A DNA stretch of 5,150 nt from CBFFRJ01 sp965644225 (GTDB taxonomy: Bacteria > Pseudomonadota > Gammaproteobacteria > Enterobacterales > Enterobacteriaceae): NCBI RefSeq assembly GCF_965644225.1, contig NZ_CBFFRJ010000205.1:1-5150 (forward strand), in the 5' to 3' direction. Within the stretch, counting starts at the first letter, position 1. The number at the start of each line of letters is the position of its first letter. Below are positions 1 through 5,099 of the stretch, piece after piece. The position numbers and the translations under genes were made by a program. The notes beneath the pieces were generated by a model. It saw nothing but the letters and a program-made list of their open reading frames with translations. It did no database searches and was not told where the DNA came from.

Positions 1-70
1 GAAGTGAAACGCCGTAGCGCCGATGGTAGTGTGGGGTCTCCCCATGCGAGAGTAGGGAACTGCCAGGCAT
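1..70 (+). rRNA. rrf: 5S ribosomal RNA, 3' part (window starts inside the gene)
   Basis: These 70 bases match, from memory, roughly nucleotides 51-120 of the enterobacterial 5S rRNA, ending in the usual TGCCAGGCAT. That terminal segment pairs with the TGCCTGGCGGC 5' end, which lies outside the window. The 5S RNA is part of the large ribosomal subunit. Its position directly before a characteristic rrn terminator and before yjaA-metA-ace matches the end of the rrnE operon in E. coli, so the 16S, a tRNA and the 23S genes are expected just upstream. Which rrn operon it is rests on synteny, not on the 5S sequence. Confidence 0.97.
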
Positions 71-77
71 CAAATAA

Positions 78-120
78 AGCAAAGGGCTCAGTCGAAAGAC
101 TGGGCCTTTTTGCTATTTTT
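78..120 (+). terminator. Intrinsic terminator of the rRNA operon (rrn T1-like)
   Basis: A GC-rich stem (GGGCTCAGTC at 84-93, with GACTGGGCC at 98-106) closes on a GAAA tetraloop at 94-97. The AAAG before and CTTTTT after extend the stem, and AGC/GCT can add three more pairs. A second T run (TATTTTT) follows. The core GGCTCAGTCGAAAGACTGGG is the familiar E. coli rrn T1 motif. The terminator ends only about 40 bases before the yjaA start. Confidence 0.93.
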
Positions 121-161
121 AAATCTGCAAAATGTCGAACGTATCGCTAAAGGAATTGGCT

Positions 162-590
162 ATGACTGTTCTGTACGCCCAGATTTACCAGAATCGAATG
201 GTTGTTCGTAACCTCGACACCCGCCAGCAGGTCTCCGGCAATCATATTTTCAGTAACCAGCGCATTATTATCGCCGACTTCTTTGAAGCGGAAGGTTTCC
301 TTGCGCATCTTATCCAGCAAGTTGCCCCTCGTTCTTTCTGGCATCTATTGCCCGGAGTGGGAAAGCTAAGGATCCTGAGTCATGCGCTGGAGATGAATGA
401 AGGCGGATTATCGCCGGTAGAAGAGCGTGCGCTGCTTGAAATGACCTTTGGCGCTTCGCAGGGCCGGTGTCATTACCCCAAAATCATCGACGATGAGACT
501 CTGTTGAACGATGAACAGGTTCTGGCCGCGCTTGCGCGTGAGCAAACCAGAACCACGCCACCCACCAAAAGACCCAAAATCATCAGCTAA
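162..590 (+). CDS. yjaA: YjaA family stress-associated protein, MreB-like fragment
   Basis: A 142-aa soluble protein with no signal peptide or membrane segment. It aligns along its length, from memory, with E. coli YjaA (127 aa): an N-terminal VLY.QI..N, then FSNQR..IA.FF.AE (residues 30-44), PRS.WH (56-61) and ALEMNEGGLS.VEER (75-89). E. coli yjaA has been linked to oxidative, acid and cold stress, but its biochemical role is unknown. Residues 36-100 also resemble part of the actin-like protein MreB (IADFF..E..L.H.I.QV). The phosphate-binding motifs needed for ATP hydrolysis are absent. The start at 162 is preferred over the in-frame ATG at 132 because AAGGA at 150-154 sits 7 bases before it, and the family starts with M(S/T)VLY. 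The C-terminus is longer than in E. coli, with a basic, proline-containing tail (TTPPTKRPKIIS). No clear promoter is visible after the rrn terminator, so read-through may contribute to its expression. Confidence 0.88.
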   Translation: MTVLYAQIYQNRMVVRNLDTRQQVSGNHIFSNQRIIIADFFEAEGFLAHLIQQVAPRSFWHLLPGVGKLRILSHALEMNEGGLSPVEERALLEMTFGASQGRCHYPKIIDDETLLNDEQVLAALAREQTRTTPPTKRPKIIS

Positions 591-604
591 TCTTATTTAA
601 GAAC

Positions 605-629
605 CACGTTGCGGCCCGGCCGTGACGTG
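605..629. other. Strong hairpin just after yjaA
   Basis: CACGTTGCGGC (605-615) pairs with GCCGTGACGTG (619-629) around a CCG loop. This gives an 11-bp stem in which only two adjacent pairs are G-T. It begins 15 bases after the yjaA stop. No T run follows (the next bases are AAACTTTCTC), so it is not a classical intrinsic terminator. It could protect the yjaA mRNA 3' end, act with Rho, or be a protein-binding palindrome upstream of metA. Confidence 0.6.
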
Positions 630-648
630 AAACTTTCTCACCTTTCAC
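627..648 (+). promoter_or_regulatory. Possible MetR-binding region upstream of metA
   Basis: GTGAAA at 627-632 and TTTCAC at 643-648 form an inverted repeat. Within it, TGAA-N5-CTCA (628-640) is one base off the MetR consensus TGAA-N5-TTCA. MetR with homocysteine is known to regulate metA in E. coli, and the site lies just upstream of the predicted -35 element. The short consensus makes this a weak call. Confidence 0.3.
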
Positions 649-656
649 ATGCAGAC

Positions 657-685
657 TCGACATTTACCTTATTCCTGGGTATCTT
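657..685 (+). promoter_or_regulatory. Predicted sigma70 promoter of metA
   Basis: TCGACA at 657-662 matches five of six bases of the -35 consensus. After exactly 17 bases, TATCTT at 680-685 matches four of six of the -10. Transcription would start near 692, inside the first met box, so bound MetJ would block initiation. E. coli metA has more than one promoter, and a second one here is not excluded. Confidence 0.6.
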
Positions 686-688
686 TTC

Positions 689-720
689 AGCTGTCTGGAT
701 GTCTAAACGTTTAAACGTAT
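689..720 (+). promoter_or_regulatory. MetJ operator: four tandem met boxes
   Basis: Four 8-bp units abut without gaps: AGCTGTCT (689-696), GGATGTCT (697-704), AAACGTTT (705-712) and AAACGTAT (713-720). Each matches six of eight positions of the met-box consensus AGACGTCT. MetJ with S-adenosylmethionine binds two or more adjacent boxes cooperatively and represses methionine genes. The array lies between the promoter and the metA ribosome binding site, which is the expected place. Confidence 0.85.
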
Positions 721-738
721 GCAGTGAGGATATAAGTT

Positions 739-1668
739 ATGCCGATTCGGGTGCAGGACGAGCTACCAGCCGTCAATTTCTTGCGTGATGAAAACGTCTT
801 CGTGATGACGACATCCCGTGCAACAGGTCAGGAAATTCGTCCGCTGAAGGTGCTTATCCTCAATCTGATGCCGAAAAAGATTGAAACCGAGAACCAGTTC
901 CTGCGGTTGCTTTCCAACTCCCCACTGCAGGTGGATGTCAAACTGCTTCGTATAGATGCGCGTGAATCACGCAACACGCCAGCCGAACATCTGAACAATT
1001 TTTACTGTAATTTCGACGAAATCAGCGAAGAAAACTTCGATGGATTGATCGTCACCGGCGCACCGCTGGGTCTGGTCGAATTTAATGATGTCGCCTACTG
1101 GCCGCAGATCCAGCAGGTGCTGGAGTGGGCGAAAGATCACGTGACCTCAACGCTGTTTGTCTGTTGGGCTGTACAGGCAGCACTCAATATTCTGTATGGC
1201 ATTCCAAAACAGACGCGTGAAGAAAAGCTTTCGGGCGTCTATGGGCACCACATTCTCCACCCACATGCTCTACTGACGCGTGGTTTCGATGACACCTTCC
1301 TGGCACCGCATTCACGTTACGCCGATTTCCCGGCCGCACTGATCCGCGACTATACGGATCTGGAAATCCTCGCTGAAACAGAAGAAGGCGACGCCTATCT
1401 GTTTGCCAGCAAGGATAAGCGCATCGCCTTTGTCACCGGTCATCCGGAGTACGATGCCAATACCCTGGCCGGTGAATATTTCCGTGATGTCGATGCAGGG
1501 CTGACACCAGAGGTTCCCTATAACTATTTCCCGAAAAACGATCCGCAGAACAAGCCCCATGCCACCTGGCGTAGTCATGGTAACCTGCTGTTTATCAACT
1601 GGTTAAACTATTACGTCTATCAGATCACGCCATTCGATTTGCGTCATATGAACCCAACGCTGGACTGA
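739..1668 (+). CDS. metA: Homoserine O-succinyltransferase
   Basis: This cytoplasmic enzyme transfers a succinyl group from succinyl-CoA to L-homoserine, the first committed step of methionine synthesis in enterobacteria. The 309-aa length equals that of E. coli MetA, and the sequence is closely similar throughout, from MPIRVQDELPAVNFLR to the end DLRHMNPTLD. The glutamine-amidotransferase-like fold is marked by its catalytic residues: nucleophile Cys142 in LFVCWAVQAALN, and His235 and Glu237 in TGHPEYDA. Residue 111 is Gly (in APLGLVEF), the residue reported to go with succinyl-CoA use, where Glu goes with acetyl-CoA. The start is supported by AGTGAGGA at 723-730, about 9 bases from the ATG. 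Expression should be repressed through the met boxes directly upstream. The gene is monocistronic, with its own terminator downstream. In E. coli MetA is heat-sensitive and proteolysed; nothing in the sequence lets me judge that here. Confidence 0.98.
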   Translation: MPIRVQDELPAVNFLRDENVFVMTTSRATGQEIRPLKVLILNLMPKKIETENQFLRLLSNSPLQVDVKLLRIDARESRNTPAEHLNNFYCNFDEISEENFDGLIVTGAPLGLVEFNDVAYWPQIQQVLEWAKDHVTSTLFVCWAVQAALNILYGIPKQTREEKLSGVYGHHILHPHALLTRGFDDTFLAPHSRYADFPAALIRDYTDLEILAETEEGDAYLFASKDKRIAFVTGHPEYDANTLAGEYFRDVDAGLTPEVPYNYFPKNDPQNKPHATWRSHGNLLFINWLNYYVYQITPFDLRHMNPTLD

Positions 1669-1682
1669 TCCTCATCCGGGAT

Positions 1683-1698
1683 CCTTAACCGTTTCAGC
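1683..1698 (+). promoter_or_regulatory. Predicted Cra (FruR) site for the ace operon
   Basis: CCTTAACCGTTTCAGC matches 13 of 16 positions of the symmetric Cra consensus GCTGAAACGTTTCAGC, with a perfect right half. It lies about 150-160 bases upstream of the predicted aceB promoter, between the metA stop and the metA terminator. Cra is known to activate aceBAK in E. coli from a distant upstream site. Cra would have to act from DNA that is transcribed as the metA 3' end. Confidence 0.6.
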
Positions 1699-1707
1699 TT
1701 CTCTTTC

Positions 1708-1733
1708 AGGCACCTTCGGGTGCCTTTTTTATT
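1708..1733 (+). terminator. Intrinsic terminator of metA
   Basis: AGGCACC (1708-1714) and GGTGCCT (1719-1725) form a perfect 7-bp stem with the very stable TTCG tetraloop, followed by TTTTTTATTT. It lies about 40 bases past the metA stop and separates metA from the ace operon. Confidence 0.95.
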
Positions 1734-1777
1734 TCCGAAATCCCCTCCATGATCCGTCTGAACTTTAAATCATTTGT

Positions 1778-1790
1778 TATCAATACGTTA
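1778..1790 (+). promoter_or_regulatory. ihf site: IHF-binding site upstream of aceB
   Basis: TATCAATACGTTA fits the IHF consensus WATCAA-N4-TTR at every defined position and sits in AT-rich DNA. IHF is known to activate aceBAK in E. coli by counteracting IclR. The site lies some 20 bp before the IclR operator and roughly 60 bp before the probable transcription start, which suits that role. Confidence 0.65.
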
Positions 1791-1810
1791 AATTGATTTT
1801 AAATTTAAAA

Positions 1811-1842
1811 TGGAAATTGTTTTTGATTTTAATTAATAAATG
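1811..1842 (+). promoter_or_regulatory. aceBAK promoter with IclR operator
   Basis: TGGAAATTGTTTTTGA (1811-1826) is, from memory, the same as the IclR box of the E. coli aceB promoter, and its surroundings are also very similar. IclR represses the operon, with glyoxylate relieving and pyruvate favouring repression. The exact promoter hexamers are uncertain: TAATAA (1834-1839) is a reasonable -10, with TGGAAA (1811-1816) 17 bases upstream as a poor -35. This would place the operator over the -35. The flanking DNA is extremely AT-rich and includes a perfect 14-bp palindrome, TTTTAAATTTAAAA (1797-1810). Confidence 0.75.
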
Positions 1843-1859
1843 CGTAGTCTTGATTGTGC

Positions 1860-1891
1860 TGAACGAAAAAGAGACAGCGATCTTTCGTTCA
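1860..1891 (+). other. Hairpin in the aceB mRNA leader
   Basis: TGAACGAAA (1860-1868) pairs perfectly with TTTCGTTCA (1883-1891) across a 14-base loop. It lies downstream of the promoter and about 30 bases before the aceB Shine-Dalgarno sequence. As I remember the E. coli leader, it keeps both arms while the loop differs, which would suggest a selected RNA structure or protein site. No T run follows, so it is not a terminator. Confidence 0.5.
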
Positions 1892-1932
1892 TGACGGGGA
1901 ATGTATTCGGATCAATGACGAGGAGCTGCGTA

Positions 1933-3534
1933 ATGACACAACAGGCGACGACGACGGATGAATTAACTTTCAATAAGCCTTATGGCGAGCAGGAAGAGCA
2001 GATTCTCACGCCCGAAGCGGTGGAATTTTTGACTGAACTGGTTACGCGCTTTACGCCACAGCGGAATAAATTGCTGGCCGCCCGTATCCGCCAGCAGCAG
2101 GATATTGATGACGGCAAGCTGCCTGATTTTATTTCGGAAACAACTTCCATTCGTGATGGTAGTTGGCAAATCCGTGGTATCCCTGATGACTTACAGGATC
2201 GTCGCGTCGAGATAACCGGGCCGGTTGAGCGCAAGATGGTGATCAACGCCCTGAATGCCAATGTAAAAGTGTTTATGGCGGACTTTGAAGATTCCCTTTC
2301 GCCAGACTGGAGCAAAGTTATCGACGGGCAAATCAACTTGCGCGATGCGGTCAATGGCACTATCAGCTATACCAACGAAGCGGGAAAAATTTACCAGCTT
2401 AAGCCTGACCCGGCGGTACTGGTGTGTCGCGTTCGTGGCCTGCATTTGCCAGAAAAGCATGTCACCTGGCGTAATGAGGCGATTCCTGGCAGCCTGTTTG
2501 ATTTTGCACTCTATTTTTTCCACAACCACAAAGCATTACTGGCAAAAGGCAGCGGCCCCTATTTTTACCTGCCAAAAACTCAGTCCTGGCAGGAGGCAGC
2601 CTGGTGGAGCGAGGTCTTCAGTTACACCGAAGATCGTTTCAGTCTGCCGCGTGGCACGATCAAAGCGACGCTGTTGATTGAAACACTGCCCGCAGTCTTC
2701 CAGATGGATGAGATCCTGCATGCTCTGCGTGACCATATCGTCGGCCTGAACTGTGGGCGCTGGGACTACATCTTTAGCTACATCAAAACCCTGAAAAACC
2801 ACCCTGACCGCGTTCTGCCAGACCGTCAGGTGGTGACGATGGACAAACCTTTCCTCAACGCCTATTCGCGTTTGCTTATCAAAACCTGCCATCGCCGCGG
2901 CGCCTTCGCCATGGGCGGTATGGCGGCATTTATTCCCAGCAAAGATGCAGAACGTAACAACCAGGTGCTGGGTAAAGTGAAAGCAGACAAAGAGCTGGAA
3001 GCCAAAAATGGGCACGATGGCACCTGGATTGCTCATCCGGGGCTGGCGGATACGGCGATGGCGGTGTTTAGCAACGTGCTGGGAAACAACAAAAATCAGT
3101 TGTCGGTGACCCGCGCTGAAGATGCGCCCATTACCGCGGCACAACTGCTGGCCGCCGCTGACGGTGAGCGCACCGAAGAGGGGATGCGCGCCAATATTCG
3201 CGTCGCGGTGCAGTACATCGAAGCCTGGATCTCCGGCAACGGCTGTGTCCCGATCTACGGTCTGATGGAAGATGCAGCGACTGCTGAAATCTCCCGTACC
3301 TCTATCTGGCAGTGGATCCATCACCAGAAAACGCTCAGTAACGGTAAACCCGTCACCAAAGCCCTGTTCCGCCAGATGCTTGCTGAAGAGATGCTGGTCA
3401 TTCAGGACGAGCTGGGCGAACACCGTTTCAGCAGTGGGCGTTTTGACGATGCCGCGCGTCTGATGGAGCAGATCACCACCTCAGATGAGCTGATTGATTT
3501 CTTAACCTTGCCGGGCTACCGCCTGCTGGCCTAA
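1933..3534 (+). CDS. aceB: Malate synthase A
   Basis: This cytoplasmic glyoxylate-bypass enzyme condenses acetyl-CoA with glyoxylate to give malate and CoA. Started at 1933 it has 533 aa, the length of E. coli AceB. AGGAG at 1921-1925 lies 7 bases before this ATG, and MTQQATTTDEL matches the known N-terminus, so the in-frame ATG 93 bases upstream is rejected. The TIM-barrel active-site residues expected for malate synthases are all present: Arg166 in VCRVRGLHLPEKH, Mg-binding Glu250 in LLIETLPAVF and Asp278 in CGRWDYIF, and the catalytic base Asp447 in YGLMEDAAT. The C-terminal helical plug follows and ends in LPGYRLLA with tandem stops (TAATAA). It is the first gene of the ace operon, under IclR with probable IHF and Cra input. 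The 152-bp gap to aceA holds a palindrome that may affect relative expression. Confidence 0.98.
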   Translation: MTQQATTTDELTFNKPYGEQEEQILTPEAVEFLTELVTRFTPQRNKLLAARIRQQQDIDDGKLPDFISETTSIRDGSWQIRGIPDDLQDRRVEITGPVERKMVINALNANVKVFMADFEDSLSPDWSKVIDGQINLRDAVNGTISYTNEAGKIYQLKPDPAVLVCRVRGLHLPEKHVTWRNEAIPGSLFDFALYFFHNHKALLAKGSGPYFYLPKTQSWQEAAWWSEVFSYTEDRFSLPRGTIKATLLIETLPAVFQMDEILHALRDHIVGLNCGRWDYIFSYIKTLKNHPDRVLPDRQVVTMDKPFLNAYSRLLIKTCHRRGAFAMGGMAAFIPSKDAERNNQVLGKVKADKELEAKNGHDGTWIAHPGLADTAMAVFSNVLGNNKNQLSVTRAEDAPITAAQLLAAADGERTEEGMRANIRVAVQYIEAWISGNGCVPIYGLMEDAATAEISRTSIWQWIHHQKTLSNGKPVTKALFRQMLAEEMLVIQDELGEHRFSSGRFDDAARLMEQITTSDELIDFLTLPGYRLLA

Positions 3535-3537
3535 TAA

Positions 3538-3640
3538 CCAGGCTATTTTGTTCGCCATTTTGGCCTCGGGCAGTGCTCAGAATCCTCACGTACTACATGT
3601 ACGCTCCGGTTCTTGCGCGCTGGCCATGACCAAACTGCCT
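3538..3640. repeat. Long imperfect palindromic element between aceB and aceA
   Basis: The centre is a perfect hairpin, CGTAC (3589-3593) and GTACG (3599-3603) around TACAT. Pairing continues outward with mismatches: GGGCAGTGCTCAGAATCC (3568-3585) opposes GGTTCTTGCGCGCTGGCC (3608-3625). Further out, GGCAGT (3569-3574) can instead pair with ACTGCC (3634-3639), and GCCATTTTGGC (3554-3564) is a small hairpin of its own. The central motif looks like a dispersed enterobacterial intergenic repeat, but I cannot name the family with certainty. Once transcribed it could stabilise the aceB mRNA end or attenuate aceA. Confidence 0.6.
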
Positions 3641-3666
3641 TCACCAATAACGCCTGGAGATCCAGG

Positions 3667-3690
3667 ATGAAATGGAGCATCTGCATATGA
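3667..3690 (+). CDS. Possible 7-codon leader ORF overlapping the aceA start
   Basis: ATG at 3667 opens a short ORF, MKWSICI, whose TGA stop (3688-3690) overlaps the aceA start as ATGA. GGAG at 3656-3659 lies 7 bases before this ATG, a better-spaced Shine-Dalgarno than most. That GGAG is inside a small palindrome (CCTGG-AGAT-CCAGG, 3653-3666). If translated, the mini-ORF would deliver terminating ribosomes onto the aceA start. This is inference from spacing and overlap only; an ORF this short can arise by chance. Confidence 0.3.
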   Translation: MKWSICI

Positions 3691-4991
3691 AAACCCGTAC
3701 CCAACAAATCGAAGAATTACAAAAAGAATGGACGAACCCACGCTGGGAGGGCATCACGCGTCCCTATAGCGCGGAAGAGGTGGTGAAATTACGCGGCTCG
3801 GTAAACCCGGAATGTACGCTGGCGCAGCTCGGTGCGGCAAAAATGTGGCGCTTACTGCATGGTGAATCGAAGAAAGGTTATATCAACAGCCTTGGTGCGT
3901 TGACGGGCGGGCAGGCGTTACAACAGGCGAAAGCAGGCGTTGAGGCTATCTATCTGTCTGGCTGGCAGGTAGCGGCAGATGCCAACCTTGCCTCCAGCAT
4001 GTACCCGGATCAATCGCTGTATCCGGCAAATTCCGTCCCCTCGGTGGTGGATCGGATCAACAACACGTTTCGTCGCGCGGATCAGATCCAGTGGGCATCG
4101 GGTATTGAACCGGGCGATCCTCGCTATGTGGATTATTTCCTGCCGATCGTTGCCGATGCGGAAGCCGGTTTTGGTGGCGTACTGAATGCCTTTGAACTGA
4201 TGAAGTCGATGATTGAAGCCGGTGCTGCGGCGGTGCATTTCGAAGATCAGCTTGCCTCGGTGAAAAAATGCGGCCATATGGGCGGTAAGGTGTTGGTTCC
4301 GACTCAGGAAGCCATTCAGAAACTGGTGGCCGCGCGTCTGGCGGCTGATGTATTGGGGGTTCCGACCCTGGTCATTGCGCGCACGGATGCAGATGCGGCA
4401 GATCTGATTACCTCTGACTGCGATGCTTACGACAGCGAATTTATTACCGGTGAACGCACCAGCGAGGGCTTCTATCGTACCCATGCCGGCATTGAACAAG
4501 CCATCAGCCGTGGGCTGGCTTATGCACCCTATGCCGATCTGGTGTGGTGTGAAACTTCGACGCCAGACCTGGAGATGGCAAAACGTTTTGCAGATGCCAT
4601 TCATGCCAGATTCCCGGGCAAACTGCTGGCCTACAACTGCTCGCCTTCCTTTAACTGGCAGAAGAATCTGGACGACAAAACCATCGCCAGCTTCCAGCAG
4701 CAGCTATCCGACATGGGCTACAAATACCAGTTTATTACGCTGGCGGGCATCCATAGCATGTGGTTCAACATGTTCGACCTGGCACACGCTTACGCTCAGG
4801 GCGAAGGGATGCGGCACTACGTGGAAAAAGTGCAGCAACCGGAATTTTCCGCGGCCAAAGAGGGCTACACCTTCGTCTCACATCAGCAGGAAGTCGGAAC
4901 GGGGTATTTCGACAAAGTGACCACCATTATTCAGGGCGGTGCGTCTTCGGTGACAGCACTGACCGGATCAACGGAAGAGTCGCAGTTTTAA
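3687..4991 (+). CDS. aceA: Isocitrate lyase
   Basis: This cytoplasmic enzyme cleaves isocitrate to glyoxylate and succinate, opening the glyoxylate bypass and competing with isocitrate dehydrogenase. Started at 3687 it has 434 aa, as in E. coli, and begins MKTRTQQIEELQKEW. The in-frame ATG at 3672 is rejected because it would remove spacing from GGAG (3674-3677), which sits 9 bases before the 3687 start. Family signatures are intact: SGWQ at residues 91-94, Mg-binding Asp157 and nearby Glu159 in VADAEAGFGG, and the KKCGHMGGK loop with catalytic Cys195. HFEDQ and NCSPSFNW motifs are also present. The C-terminus, TALTGSTEESQF, matches E. coli. It is co-oriented with aceB and should be co-transcribed with it. 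Palindromes on both sides probably tune its output and set it apart from aceK, which would be expected downstream. Confidence 0.98.
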   Translation: MKTRTQQIEELQKEWTNPRWEGITRPYSAEEVVKLRGSVNPECTLAQLGAAKMWRLLHGESKKGYINSLGALTGGQALQQAKAGVEAIYLSGWQVAADANLASSMYPDQSLYPANSVPSVVDRINNTFRRADQIQWASGIEPGDPRYVDYFLPIVADAEAGFGGVLNAFELMKSMIEAGAAAVHFEDQLASVKKCGHMGGKVLVPTQEAIQKLVAARLAADVLGVPTLVIARTDADAADLITSDCDAYDSEFITGERTSEGFYRTHAGIEQAISRGLAYAPYADLVWCETSTPDLEMAKRFADAIHARFPGKLLAYNCSPSFNWQKNLDDKTIASFQQQLSDMGYKYQFITLAGIHSMWFNMFDLAHAYAQGEGMRHYVEKVQQPEFSAAKEGYTFVSHQQEVGTGYFDKVTTIIQGGASSVTALTGSTEESQF

Positions 4992-4995
4992 TTTG

Positions 4996-5082
4996 CCCCT
5001 CACCCTCTCCCCAAAAGGAGAGGGGATTGATTGGTGAAGTATGTGGGATTGGCACGATTGTTTTCTCCCTCTTCGGGGAGAG
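4996..5082. repeat. Pair of C/G-rich hairpins after aceA
   Basis: The first hairpin is CCCTCTCC (5003-5010) with GGAGAGGG (5017-5024) around CCAAAA. The second is TCTCCC (5064-5069) with GGGAGA (5076-5081) around TCTTCG. The outer arms are also complementary: CTCTCCCC (5005-5012) pairs perfectly with GGGGAGAG (5075-5082), so one long structure can compete with two small ones. CCCCTCACCCTCTCCCC-type sequences are common intergenic repeats in enterobacteria. In E. coli the aceA-aceK gap carries REP elements; this unit looks different in sequence but holds the same position. Confidence 0.6.
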
Positions 5083-5099
5083 CAGCTGTGTTTAAAGTC

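Noticed and set aside
1669..1685. GATCC/GGATC inverted repeat directly after metA
   Set aside because: Only 5 bp with no T run; the true terminator with a TTCG loop follows shortly after.
1840..1932. In-frame upstream extension of aceB (MRSLDCAERKR...)
   Set aside because: The start at 1840 falls in the promoter itself and has no ribosome site, the known AceB N-terminus is at 1933 behind AGGAG, and the 31 extra residues cover the leader hairpin.
2536..3423. Long - strand ORF (295 codons) inside aceB
   Set aside because: It is opposite a highly conserved gene, resembles no family I know, and its length follows from the codon bias of aceB.
3918..4604. Long - strand ORF (228 codons) inside aceA
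   Set aside because: Shadow of the conserved aceA reading frame, with no start context or recognisable motif.
5027..5055. Possible -35 (TTGATT) for a promoter before aceK
   Set aside because: No acceptable -10 hexamer lies at 16-18 bases, and the region is mainly repeat hairpins.
4760..5095. + strand ORF overlapping the aceA end and running into the downstream repeats
   Set aside because: It is out of frame with aceA for most of its length and ends in hairpin repeat sequence, with no family resemblance.
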